Part shown: positions 1-8,862 of the stretch, piece after piece | Numbering within the stretch: position 1 is the first letter of the stretch | How the letters are laid out: each line of letters starts with the position of its first letter | NCBI RefSeq assembly: GCF_000170855.1 | Contig: NZ_ABCQ01000009.1 | Location: 1 to 64,000 of the forward strand | DNA length: 64,000 nucleotides | Source of the DNA: Moritella sp. PE36 | GTDB lineage: Bacteria > Pseudomonadota > Gammaproteobacteria > Enterobacterales > Moritellaceae | Reading direction: 5' to 3' | The notes under the pieces: model-generated | Told to the model about the DNA's origin: nothing | Databases searched by the model: none | Seen by the model: only the letters and a program-made list of their open reading frames with translations | Program-made: the position numbers and the translations under genes

Positions 1-239
1 AAACCCAGTCCTGAAACAACAAAGGTAATCGGCCACGCCATGTTAATACCCGCAAGCCCTTCTACACCGACATAATGACCGACAAAAATACCATCGATAA
101 TTTGATAAAGCCCGCTAACCAACATCGCGGCAATCGACGGGATCGCATAACGCCAAAAAGAACGTTTAATCTCAGCATCCGATGTTAACTCGGTCTTGTT
201 TTGCTCTAACGATCTTGATTGTAACGGTGATGCTCTCAC
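1..239 (-). CDS. MATE-family efflux transporter, N-terminal part only
   Basis: Partial gene running off the left edge; only about the first 79 residues are visible. After a polar N-terminus of about 28 residues, the reading frame enters a hydrophobic segment (FWRYAIPSIAAMLVSGLYQ) followed by IIDGIFVGHYVG. That is the typical first helix and loop of MATE multidrug/Na+ antiporters, where the phrase D-x-x-F-V/I-G-x-x-x-G recurs. I chose the GTG at 239 because AGAGG lies 5 bases upstream. It is divergent from the LysR gene at 418 and the two share a 178-bp spacer. Family assignment is fairly safe; the substrate is unknown. Confidence 0.75.
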   Translation of the reverse strand, partial: MRASPLQSRSLEQNKTELTSDAEIKRSFWRYAIPSIAAMLVSGLYQIIDGIFVGHYVGVEGLAGINMAWPITFVVSGLG

Positions 240-417
240 AAAAACCTCTATTTAATATTGAATATATTTATTCCTATGCATTATGCTTGTTTTTGCTATT
301 GGTGAAAGTTAGCATCCATCCGATTTTCGGATAGAAGGCAGTATTTATATTTGATAGTATCGGTAATCTGTAGATTATAACTCACCTAGCAACCACTCAG
401 ATAAAGCGAGAAATAAA

Positions 418-1296
418 GTGAATTGGACAGTCGATCAATTAGAAGCATTTGTAACCGCAGTAAAACTCGGATCTTTCTCTGCCGCTGCACGCCATTTGGG
501 CAAAGCACAATCACGAGTCAGTACCGCAATCGCTAATTTAGAAGCTGACCTTGATGTAACCTTGTTTGATCGCAGTGCACGACTACCGATACTGACACCA
601 GCAGGCGAAGATATGTACGCCGAAGCTGAAGCCGTATTGAAGCAATGCCAACGCCTGCAATCACGTGCGCTAACCGTTTCTGGTGGTGAAGAGATATCAA
701 TAACTATCGCCATGGATGAAGCAGCTCCACTCATGGCGTTTCAACATTTATTTGAAGATATCGCCATGCAGTTTCCCCTACTTAAGATCAATATGATCAG
801 CGGTTCACAAGCCGACATTGCTAAATGGGTTGATGAGAAAAAAGCAGATCTCGGGATTTTATTCCACTTAAAAGCACTGTTAGATTCGCTCGAATTCATG
901 TCGATTGGTAAATTTAGTCAAACTTTGATTGTGGCTCCTGAGCACCCTCTAGCAAAGGTCCCTGAACCTAAAATCGAGCAGTTGAACCAATTTAGACAAC
1001 TAGTCATTCGTGATCGTATGGGCATAACACAGGCTAAGGCGATTTCACCGAATCATTGGCATATCGACAGTTATTATTACATTACCGAATTAGTTATCAG
1101 GGGTATTGGCTGGGCGTTAGTGCCTGAGCATATCGCTAATATACATTGGTATAAAGGCGCTTTATCAGAATTATCCACTGTTCATATTACCGACCCTTTA
1201 TTGATTGAAATGGGCATAGTTAAACGTCGAGATCAAGCCAGTGGCCCGGTCATGAACTGGATCTACCAAGCCTTAAATCAGGGTGTTACAAAATAG
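418..1296 (+). CDS. LysR-family transcriptional regulator
   Basis: 292 residues, normal for the family. Residues 1-60 form the winged helix-turn-helix (LEAFVTAVKLGSFSAAARHL, then the TLFDRSAR wing). The rest is the periplasmic-binding-protein-like effector domain. The start is GTG with only a weak purine-rich stretch upstream. It is divergent from the MATE gene, which is the classic arrangement for a LysR protein controlling its neighbour. It also precedes the peptide ABC operon in the same direction, so either could be its target. The effector cannot be predicted from sequence. Confidence 0.9.
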   Translation: MNWTVDQLEAFVTAVKLGSFSAAARHLGKAQSRVSTAIANLEADLDVTLFDRSARLPILTPAGEDMYAEAEAVLKQCQRLQSRALTVSGGEEISITIAMDEAAPLMAFQHLFEDIAMQFPLLKINMISGSQADIAKWVDEKKADLGILFHLKALLDSLEFMSIGKFSQTLIVAPEHPLAKVPEPKIEQLNQFRQLVIRDRMGITQAKAISPNHWHIDSYYYITELVIRGIGWALVPEHIANIHWYKGALSELSTVHITDPLLIEMGIVKRRDQASGPVMNWIYQALNQGVTK

Positions 1297-1565
1297 TAAC
1301 AGTATTACTTTTTAGTTAATTTTGCGTAAAAAGTCTATAATTGTGCGCGTAACTATTTTTGAAAAATCTAAAAATACTATGGATAACCTGCGTTTTAGTG
1401 CAATAAAGTTACGGAATCTAGATTTTTATCCCTTTTATGTTGCTTTATCGCAGTTTATTTGTAAGATTATAGTCACGTAACATATCAGTGACATGTACTG
1501 CTGATAATGAATGGAATCAATTTTTCAGACTGGATGCGGAATCATCGAGTTATAAGGGTCTGGTA

Positions 1566-3278
1566 ATGTCTTTATTAGAAGTTAAAAATCTTCGCATCGA
1601 ATATCCATCTCGACATGGTGTTCACGCAGCAGTGAAATCATTGTCTTTTTCTATCGAACGTGGTGAAATCGTTGGTGTAGTTGGCGAATCTGGTGCAGGT
1701 AAATCAACGGTAGGTAATGCTGTTATTGATCTATTAAGCCCACCAGGTGTTATTGCTAGCGGCGAAGTATATCTTGAAGGTGAAAAAATATCGGGGTTAA
1801 CACCCGAAGAGATGCGCAAAGTACGTGGCTCAAAAATCGGCTTCATCTTCCAAGATCCAATGACATCGCTAAATCCACTTTTTACCATCGAACGTCAAAT
1901 TACAGAAACTATTCTAGCCAATCTTGATGTAAGCAAAAAAGAAGCGTTCTCTCGGGCACTGACCTTAATGGAACAAGTGGGTATACCTGAGCCTGAATTA
2001 CGTATTAAACAATATCCGCATCAGTTCTCTGGTGGTATGAGACAGCGTGTGGTTATCGCTATCGCATTGTCTTGTGAACCCGACTTAATCATTGCCGATG
2101 AACCAACAACAGCACTTGATGTTTCAATTCAAGATCAAATTCTAAAACTGATCCGTGACTTATGTATTAAGAAAAACGTGGGTTGTATGCTCGTCACCCA
2201 CGATATGGGTGTGGTATCGAATGTAACAGATAAAATTGCCGTGATGTACCGTGGTGATCTTGTTGAATTTGGTCCAACCAAGCAAGTGCTGAGCGATCCT
2301 TCGCATGAATATACCCGTAGCCTTATTTCTGCGGTACCGCGCTCTGATATCAAATTAGACCGTTTCCCACTGGTTAGCTATATCGAAGAAGCCGAAGAAA
2401 TGAAGCAAATCGATATTAAAAACCACTGGTTAGGTCAAAGTCAGGATCAACGTGAATACACAGGTCCACTACTGACAGTGAATGATGTAAGTCTGCGCTT
2501 TGTGACTAAAGATTCATTCTTTGAAAGCAAACGTGAATACGTACAAGCATCTGACAACGTAAGCTTCCATATTAACGAAGGTGAAACCTTTGGTCTGGTG
2601 GGTGAGTCTGGTTCAGGTAAATCAACGATTGCACGTATTATCGCCGGACTTTATACCCCGAATGAAGGTAATATCACGTTCGAAGGCATTGATTTAACCG
2701 CATTGAAATCTGAAAAAGAACGTCGCCCGATCCGTCGTCAAATGCAGATGGTGTTCCAAAATCCATATACGTCGATGAATCCGCGAATGAAGGTTTTTGA
2801 TATCATTTCAGAACCTATCCGTTTCCACAAACTGGCATCATCAGAAACTGAAGTTCGTCAAATTGTACATGATCTACTTGATCATGTCGGACTCGGTAGA
2901 ATGGCTGGGGTAAAATACCCACACGAATTCTCTGGTGGCCAACGTCAACGTATTTCGATTGCCCGCGCGCTGGCAACACGTCCGCGTTTATTAATTTGTG
3001 ACGAACCAACATCAGCACTTGATGTATCAGTACAAGCACAAATTCTTAATCTACTTAAAGATTTACAAGACGAACTCAATCTAACTATGCTGTTTATTAG
3101 TCATGATTTACCGGTTATTCGTCAAGTGAGTGATCGCGTCGGTGTAATGCAAAAAGGTAAACTGCTTGAAGTGGCTGCAACGGAAGACTTATTTACGAAT
3201 CCACAGCATGAATACAGCCAACATCTTATTTCGTTAATGCCTGAATTTAAAGGCTTGCGTGACAAGTTAGCAAGCTAG
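1566..3278 (+). CDS. Peptide ABC transporter, fused double ATPase (DppD-DppF type)
   Basis: 570 residues carrying two complete ABC ATPase domains in one chain. The first has Walker A GESGAGKST (about 40-48), signature FSGGMRQRV and Walker B LIIADEPTTALD. The second has Walker A GESGSGKST (about 345-353), signature FSGGQRQRI and LLICDEPTSALD. It should energise uptake of di- or oligopeptides through the two permeases encoded downstream. An in-frame GTG exists at 1488, but ATG 1566 is preferred because AAGGG sits 7 bases before it and the protein then begins directly with an ATPase strand. It is the first gene of the operon, ahead of the binding-protein gene. Fused ATPases of this kind are also known as YejF or GsiA types; the exact substrate is not decided here. 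Confidence 0.9.
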   Translation: MSLLEVKNLRIEYPSRHGVHAAVKSLSFSIERGEIVGVVGESGAGKSTVGNAVIDLLSPPGVIASGEVYLEGEKISGLTPEEMRKVRGSKIGFIFQDPMTSLNPLFTIERQITETILANLDVSKKEAFSRALTLMEQVGIPEPELRIKQYPHQFSGGMRQRVVIAIALSCEPDLIIADEPTTALDVSIQDQILKLIRDLCIKKNVGCMLVTHDMGVVSNVTDKIAVMYRGDLVEFGPTKQVLSDPSHEYTRSLISAVPRSDIKLDRFPLVSYIEEAEEMKQIDIKNHWLGQSQDQREYTGPLLTVNDVSLRFVTKDSFFESKREYVQASDNVSFHINEGETFGLVGESGSGKSTIARIIAGLYTPNEGNITFEGIDLTALKSEKERRPIRRQMQMVFQNPYTSMNPRMKVFDIISEPIRFHKLASSETEVRQIVHDLLDHVGLGRMAGVKYPHEFSGGQRQRISIARALATRPRLLICDEPTSALDVSVQAQILNLLKDLQDELNLTMLFISHDLPVIRQVSDRVGVMQKGKLLEVAATEDLFTNPQHEYSQHLISLMPEFKGLRDKLAS

Positions 3279-3373
3279 TTATTATTAGAAAAACGAAGAA
3301 ACAACCGTTTAATAAGAACAAAAAAAACACAACACATTCGGGAGTCACGTCCCAGCATGAAGGAGTTATGCAA

Positions 3374-4924
3374 ATGAAAACCTTAAAGACCAAACTAGCC
3401 ATTGCCCTAATGGCCGCAGGCCTAAGCTTTAGCGCTGCAGCAGCAGACATTACTGTTGCTTATGATGCAGATCCGGTATCGCTTGACCCGCATGAGCAAC
3501 TATCTGGTGGTACACTACAGATGTCGCACATGCTGTTTGATCCGCTGGTTCGTTTTACCAAAGATTTCGATTTTGAAGGCCGTATTGCAGAAAAATGGGA
3601 ACGTGTAAATGACACAACTTTCCGTTTTCACCTACGTAAAGGCGTAAAATTCCACTCTGGTAACCAACTAACTGCTGATGATGTTGTATGGACATTCGAC
3701 CGTCTAAAATTATCAGTTGATTTCAAAAATGTTTTCTCTCCATATGAGAAAATGACTAAGATTGATGACTACACGGTAGAAATCGTGTCTTCAGAACCGT
3801 ACCCATTGGTTCTACAGACAGCAACTTATATCTTCCCAATGGATAAGAAGTTCTACTCTGGTCAGGCGAACGGTAAAGACAAATCTGCCATCGTTAAACA
3901 CGGTAGTTCATATGCGTCAACAAACGTATCTGGTACAGGTCCTTTCACTATTGCTTCTCGTGAGCAAGGTGTAAAAGTTGTATTCGAACGTTTCGACGGT
4001 TACTGGGATACTAAATCACCAGGTAACGTAGACAAGCTAACGCTTGTGCCAATTAAAGAAGATGCGACACGTGTTGCTGCACTACTTTCTGGCGACGTTG
4101 ACATGATCCACCCTGTTGCACCAAACGATCAAAAACGTGTTTCAAAAACAAAAAATATCGATCTGGTAACAGTATCTGGTACGCGTATTATCACGTTCCA
4201 AATGAATCAAAACAGCAACCCAGCGCTTAAAGATGTGCGCGTACGTCAAGCTATCGTACATGCAATCAATAACGAAGCAATTGTGAAGAAAATCATGAAA
4301 GGCTTCGGCACAACCGCTGGCCAACAAGGTCCTGCAGGTTACGCTGGCTATGACGCTGACCTAGTGCCACGTTATGACTTGAAAAAAGCTAAACAGTTAA
4401 TGAAAGATGCAGGTTATGAAAATGGCTTTAAACTTTCAATGATGGCGCCAAACAATCGTTATGTTAACGATGCGAAAATTGCACAAGCGTCTGCTTCAAT
4501 GCTATCTAAAATTGGCATTAAAGTTGACCTAAAAACAATGCCAAAAGCACAATACTGGCCTGAATTTGATCTTTGCGCAGCTGACATGATGATGATTGGT
4601 TGGCATTCCGATACTGAAGATTCAGCGAACTTCTCTGAATTCTTAACAATGACACGTGATGAAGAAACAGGTCGTGGTGCTTACAACTGCGGTCAATACT
4701 CAAACGCTGAAGTTGATAAATTAGTAAACAGTGCAAACGCAGAAACAGACTCAGTAAAACGTGGTGTTATGCTGCAACGTGTTGAAAACATCTTGTATGA
4801 CGAAGCAGCTTTCGTGCCACTACATTGGCAAGATCTAGCTTGGGGCGCAAAATCGAATCTACAAATTGATCCGATTGTAAACGCACTAAACTTCCCATAC
4901 TTTGGTGACCTAGTAGTTAAATAA
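3374..4924 (+). CDS. Periplasmic peptide-binding protein, SBP family 5
   Basis: 516 residues, typical length for DppA/OppA-like proteins. It has a clear signal peptide ending in ALMAAGLSFSAAAA before DITVAYD. It shows the family phrases VSLDPHEQ, YPLVLQTATY and VSGTGPFTI. It captures peptides in the periplasm and hands them to the permease pair. The ATG at 3368 lies only 2 bases after AGGAG, whereas ATG 3374 lies 8 bases after it, so 3374 is taken as the start. A strong hairpin follows at 4980-5015, which probably lets this gene be expressed more than the permeases. Confidence 0.9.
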   Translation: MKTLKTKLAIALMAAGLSFSAAAADITVAYDADPVSLDPHEQLSGGTLQMSHMLFDPLVRFTKDFDFEGRIAEKWERVNDTTFRFHLRKGVKFHSGNQLTADDVVWTFDRLKLSVDFKNVFSPYEKMTKIDDYTVEIVSSEPYPLVLQTATYIFPMDKKFYSGQANGKDKSAIVKHGSSYASTNVSGTGPFTIASREQGVKVVFERFDGYWDTKSPGNVDKLTLVPIKEDATRVAALLSGDVDMIHPVAPNDQKRVSKTKNIDLVTVSGTRIITFQMNQNSNPALKDVRVRQAIVHAINNEAIVKKIMKGFGTTAGQQGPAGYAGYDADLVPRYDLKKAKQLMKDAGYENGFKLSMMAPNNRYVNDAKIAQASASMLSKIGIKVDLKTMPKAQYWPEFDLCAADMMMIGWHSDTEDSANFSEFLTMTRDEETGRGAYNCGQYSNAEVDKLVNSANAETDSVKRGVMLQRVENILYDEAAFVPLHWQDLAWGAKSNLQIDPIVNALNFPYFGDLVVK

Positions 4925-4979
4925 GCTTTACGGCTAAATAAACTACGACAACTTATCGGTATTTCATACCGTGACTATG

Positions 4980-5022
4980 CGGTGTTTTTATCACTATACT
5001 CTGATAAAAACACCGATTATTT
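4980..5022 (+). terminator. Intra-operon hairpin, probable partial terminator
   Basis: A perfect 14-bp stem: CGGTGTTTTTATCA at 4980-4993 pairs with TGATAAAAACACCG at 5002-5015 across an 8-base loop. It is followed by ATTATTTTTA. It lies between the binding-protein gene and the first permease gene. Such hairpins commonly reduce read-through or protect the upstream mRNA, giving excess binding protein over membrane subunits. Confidence 0.75.
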
Positions 5023-5080
5023 TTACAAAAAAATATAGCTATAAAGGCTATAGATTTAATAATACTTTGGGAGACAAGGA

Positions 5081-6055
5081 ATGTTTACATTTCTGATCAA
5101 ACGCCTGTTTCAAGCCTTGATAGTAATGTTCGTGATCAGTTTGGTAGCATTTTCCATTCAAGATAATCTAGGCGATCCATTACGTGAATTAGTTGGTCAA
5201 TCTGTATCTGAAGCAGAACGACAAACACTTCGTGATGAGCTAGGTCTTAATGATCCTTACATGACTAAATATAGTCGTTTTATTATTAATGCAGTGCAAG
5301 GTGACCTCGGCACTTCGTATTTCTTTAAAAGACCTGCAGCAGAAGTTATCTTAGATAAACTTCAAGCAACACTTGAATTGGTGTTTGGCGCAGCATTAAT
5401 TATCGTTTTTGTGTCAATTCCGTTAGGAGTTTACTCAGCTATTCATCCCAAAAGTACACTCACTAAAATAATTATGGCTGTCAGTAGCATTGGTATCTCT
5501 GTACCGGTATTCCTTACTGCTATCATACTGATGTACATCTTCTCCATCGAACTAGGTTGGCTACCCTCTTATGGACGTGGTGAAACGGTCAATATCATGG
5601 GCTGGGAAACAGGTTTCCTTACTAAAGATGGTTTATTGCATTTAATCTTACCAAGTGTTTCACTTGCGTCTATCATGCTGCCACTTTTCATCCGCTTGGT
5701 TCGCTCTGAAATGCTAGAAGCATTGAGCTCGGAATACATAAAGTTTGCTAAAGCGAAAGGCTTATCACTAAACAAAATTTATTATATACATGCGCTTAAA
5801 AATACCATGCTGCCAGTTATCACGGTTGGTGGTGTACAAATCGGTACTATGATTGCTTACACAATTTTGACCGAAACGGTATTTCAGTGGCCAGGGACAG
5901 GTTTCCTATTCTTAGAAGCGATTAACCGTGTAGACACACCTCTAATCACTGCGTATGTCATCTTCGTTGGTTTAATCTTTGTGGTAACAAATACCCTAGT
6001 TGACCTGTTATATGGGGTGATTAACCCTACCGTAAACATTACAGGTAAAGGATAA
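5081..6055 (+). CDS. Peptide ABC transporter permease, DppB type
   Basis: 324 residues with about six transmembrane segments, the first at residues 8-28. The family N-terminal region reads GDPLRELVG, and the later loop reads RSEMLEALSSEYIKFAKAKGL, which contains the EAA coupling motif that docks on the ATPase. The start ATG follows a GGGAGACAAGGA purine stretch. It is 5 bases from the next permease gene, so the two are surely co-transcribed. It forms the inner-membrane pore with the 6061 product. Confidence 0.9.
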   Translation: MFTFLIKRLFQALIVMFVISLVAFSIQDNLGDPLRELVGQSVSEAERQTLRDELGLNDPYMTKYSRFIINAVQGDLGTSYFFKRPAAEVILDKLQATLELVFGAALIIVFVSIPLGVYSAIHPKSTLTKIIMAVSSIGISVPVFLTAIILMYIFSIELGWLPSYGRGETVNIMGWETGFLTKDGLLHLILPSVSLASIMLPLFIRLVRSEMLEALSSEYIKFAKAKGLSLNKIYYIHALKNTMLPVITVGGVQIGTMIAYTILTETVFQWPGTGFLFLEAINRVDTPLITAYVIFVGLIFVVTNTLVDLLYGVINPTVNITGKG

Positions 6056-6060
6056 TAGGT

Positions 6061-7005
6061 ATGAACACAATTACTTCATCTCATGTTCCTACTCGCTGGG
6101 AACGCTTTAAAAATTCAGATCTTATTTATTATTTCTTAAGAGATAAGGTCGCGATGTTCAGTTTTGCGATCTTTATGACGTTCTTGATCGCTGCATTAGC
6201 GGCACCGTTAATCGCGCCAACAGACCCGTATGATATTACCACTATTGATATCATGGATTCAGAGTTACCGCCGTCTTGGTTAGAAGAGGGTGACGAACGT
6301 TTCCTATTAGGTACAGATGATCAAGGCCGTGATATTTTATCAACCATGCTTTATGGTTCGCGTTTATCACTGACAATCGGTTTCTTAGCCGTTGCAGTAC
6401 AATTAGTCTTAGGTATTGTGATTGGTCTGTCGGCAGGTTACTTCGGTGGCCGTATTGATAGCTTCCTGATGCGCTTTGCTGACGTACAGTTGTCATTTTC
6501 AACCATGATGGTAGCAATCATTGTCTCGGCGATCTTTAAAGCCAGCTTTGGTAGTGAGTTCTTTAGTCAATATGCGGTGGTCATGCTCGTGGTGATCATT
6601 GGTATTGCCGAATGGCCTCAGTATGCGCGTACTATTCGTGCATCGGTATTGGCCGAGAAACAAAAAGAATACGTTGAAGCCGCACAAGTGATGGGCTTAA
6701 AGTCAATGCGCATTATGTTTAGACACATTCTGCCAAACTGCTTGTCCCCTATCCTAGTGATTTCAACAGTGCAGATTGCCAATGCCATTATGTCAGAAGC
6801 AGCATTGTCGTTCTTAGGCTTAGGTTTACCGGTTGACCAACCTTCGTTAGGTGCGTTAATCAGTACCGGCTTTAAGTATATTTTCTCTGGTGCTTGGTGG
6901 ATCACAGCCTTCCCGGGTGTATTACTGGTAACACTTGTTCTGGTAATTAACCTGCTTGGTGACTGGTTACGTGATGCGTTTAACCCTAAGATTTATAAAG
7001 GTTAA
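6061..7005 (+). CDS. Peptide ABC transporter permease, DppC type
   Basis: 314 residues. It has a cytoplasmic N-terminus of about 30 residues, then a first membrane helix (FSFAIFMTFLIAALAAPLIAP), a periplasmic insert with LLGTDDQGRDI typical of DppC/OppC, and the EAA-like motif EYVEAAQVMGL. It is the last gene of the operon and a bidirectional-looking terminator follows at 7045. It is the partner of the 5081 permease. Confidence 0.9.
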   Translation: MNTITSSHVPTRWERFKNSDLIYYFLRDKVAMFSFAIFMTFLIAALAAPLIAPTDPYDITTIDIMDSELPPSWLEEGDERFLLGTDDQGRDILSTMLYGSRLSLTIGFLAVAVQLVLGIVIGLSAGYFGGRIDSFLMRFADVQLSFSTMMVAIIVSAIFKASFGSEFFSQYAVVMLVVIIGIAEWPQYARTIRASVLAEKQKEYVEAAQVMGLKSMRIMFRHILPNCLSPILVISTVQIANAIMSEAALSFLGLGLPVDQPSLGALISTGFKYIFSGAWWITAFPGVLLVTLVLVINLLGDWLRDAFNPKIYKG

Positions 7006-7044
7006 GAAAATAAGCGTTATTATTTATATGTAAGTGATAGTAAT

Positions 7045-7084
7045 AAAAAAGCACTGTTCGTGAATACGTTCAGTGCTTTTTTAT
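7045..7084 (+). terminator. Rho-independent terminator of the peptide ABC operon
   Basis: AAAAAAGCACTG (7045-7056) pairs with CAGTGCTTTTTT (7071-7082), giving an A-run and T-run on opposite sides, so it could work in both directions. The loop region holds CGTGAATACGTTC, which recurs in the tRNA-His terminator at 11267-11296. Confidence 0.85.
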
Positions 7085-7925
7085 ATAATGAAAACAACCT
7101 TCCACAGTATTGCGATTTGTTACTCTTATCTTCCTGTCAGGACAGAAACGGCTTAGAGCTTATGCTTCAAAGTGCTGCAATTTGTTAGGCGATACTTTCC
7201 CAAAGTATCATATTCAATAGCCTCTAAAAACTAGGAAAAATACACATATAGCTGCCATAGCTAAAAAATATAAAATTGTAGGGCCAGGGTTTCCGTTTTT
7301 CACCTCCGGCATTAAACTCCTTTTTACTTTGCCTCCGTCCATGACTTGAAGCCATATAGTGGTCACCAAAAGGAGTTGCGCCATCAGTAGCGTATTATTT
7401 TTCGGCCGATAAAATCGTTAATTGACCAAAATCATGTTCTTGTTCGCTATTTAATACATATCATCTTTAATTATCTATCTTCCATCAGATACAGAATATT
7501 GCCCTGCCTGAAGCCTTTTCACAGTAACCATACTTGCTCCATCGTCTTATAGTAGAACGTCTCTGATTCCCAAATCTATATAACTTACACTATTGCGTGT
7601 TTGCTAATGCCTTTGAATGCTCGAATCTATAATGAATGAAATTATTATTACGGTGTTTTGGATTGTTCATTGCTCACTTTGTACCGCAGCTGCCGCCATA
7701 GCACTACATATTAAATTTGTATCCGCAGAAGTGAGTTAGGTTGGGAGACTCTACCGTTAGAGGCTCTAAGAATTGGCTTGTTAAGTATTTATATTCTTAC
7801 GCTTTCTCATTATTGACCTGACTCAAGTAAAACATAACTGAATTAGATTAATGCTTATCTAGTACTCTCAACTACTATCCTTATGATATTGTTGTTCTTT
7901 TAAATTAAAAAAACAAAGATGCGTC
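7085..7925. other. Long spacer with no recognisable large gene
   Basis: About 840 bases without an ORF that I recognise. The only coding candidate is the small minus-strand ORF at 7214-7312. I see no tRNA, IS end or repeat. A near-palindrome TTTTCGGCCGATAAAA lies around 7397-7412, with no assigned role. Confidence 0.4.
7214..7312 (-). CDS. Possible 32-residue single-helix membrane protein
   Basis: An ORF of 32 codons: a short polar N-terminus (MPEVKNGNPGP), then one hydrophobic helix (TILYFLAMAAICVFFLVF), then RGY and a stop. AAGGAG lies 4 bases before the ATG at 7312. An in-frame ATG 30 bases upstream (7342) would give 42 residues but has no ribosome site. A membrane-helix composition plus a good ribosome site is suggestive, but without homologues it could be chance. 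Confidence 0.35.
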   Translation of the reverse strand: MPEVKNGNPGPTILYFLAMAAICVFFLVFRGY

Positions 7926-8258
7926 ATGACTTGTCAAGTAGAAGGTGTGGTATTTGGCCCAGAAAGTAAAGAGGCTATTAAAAATATCAGAGATATAAGT
8001 AGAAGCGCTCAGATTTTAAGTGTTACTTTAGGTGTTTCTATTCTGAGTGATATTTTTGTCAAAAACGGTCCTGTTTCAGCTTCTTATAAGATCTATACTA
8101 CAGATTTTGATTTACTGGGTTCTGCAATGTCTTCATCTACCCCAATGTTAAGAAATAGAGTAGATCACATAGCAGGTGAGATGGTGATATTTAAGTCATC
8201 TAAACTGACTGCCGCTGAAAAAAAATTCTGGAGGTGTGTATACAATGAAACTAGCTAA
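7926..8258 (+). CDS. Hypothetical protein, 110 residues
   Basis: Not recognised. It is a soluble-looking protein with one hydrophobic stretch (about residues 29-45, AQILSVTLGVSILSDIF). The ribosome site before the ATG is weak. Its 3' end overlaps the start of the next gene by 14 bases, and that gene's ribosome site (GGAGGT, 8230-8235) lies inside this ORF, so the two are probably coupled. It has no visible signal peptide. The lone position in a poorly conserved spacer suggests an accessory gene. Confidence 0.5.
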   Translation: MTCQVEGVVFGPESKEAIKNIRDISRSAQILSVTLGVSILSDIFVKNGPVSASYKIYTTDFDLLGSAMSSSTPMLRNRVDHIAGEMVIFKSSKLTAAEKKFWRCVYNETS

Positions 8259-8697
8259 ATTTGTGATAGCAACTGCATTACTAAGTTCTAGTGCATGTGC
8301 AGTGCAACCCGAACATTACCTTGCGTATGAAGCTAAAGTGAAGAGCTGTGTTGAAATAGAAAAAAGAAAGCCAGCCATCTCTTTGGAGCAATTAATCGGA
8401 CTTCCTAGAGAAGCAGTTGCAAAAGGGGTCTTTTATTATAAAGCTAAGAATCTTGTTGATTGCTCAGCTAAAGAAGAATTGTACTCATTAGCTCAAGCCT
8501 TGGTGTTCAATGATTCCAGTGATATTGACATGGCAGCATTGACTTACATGTATTTATCTATTGCTCTAGTCGGTAAAGAATCTGATTTCAATCAAGTACC
8601 TTCCAATGTTAGAAATAAAATAGAAAAAGCGCTTCAGAATAGAAACCTAGAAGTGAACTTAGTTTCACTATACGATAAATTAGGAACTATGAAGTAA
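8245..8697 (+). CDS. Small exported protein of unknown function
   Basis: 150 residues with a convincing N-terminal signal peptide (MKLAKFVIATALLSSSACA). The stretch before the cysteine (SSSAC) lacks the usual Leu of a lipobox, while ACA suits signal peptidase I, so a periplasmic location is more likely than a lipoprotein. ATG 8245 is 9 bases after GGAGGT; the GTG at 8236 directly abuts it and is rejected. The mature part is helical and charged, with a few cysteines. It is followed by a terminator at 8763. Function unknown. Confidence 0.6.
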   Translation: MKLAKFVIATALLSSSACAVQPEHYLAYEAKVKSCVEIEKRKPAISLEQLIGLPREAVAKGVFYYKAKNLVDCSAKEELYSLAQALVFNDSSDIDMAALTYMYLSIALVGKESDFNQVPSNVRNKIEKALQNRNLEVNLVSLYDKLGTMK

Positions 8698-8762
8698 TGG
8701 TAAAAGATATGTTTACGTAGCCAGATCTGGACAATGCGAAGTTAGCGGTGAAATAATAAATA

Positions 8763-8795
8763 AGGCTTCTAATATCAATTTAGAAGCCTCCTTTT
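8763..8795 (+). terminator. Rho-independent terminator
   Basis: AGGCTTCTAA at 8763-8772 pairs with TTAGAAGCCT at 8780-8789 around a 7-base loop, followed by CCTTTT. It ends the 7926/8245 pair. Confidence 0.8.
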
Positions 8796-8862
8796 CGTCA
8801 GTAAATTCGTAGGTCTATAGCTTAGGTCATAGCCCTACCGTATTATTTAAAACAATGTGTTA

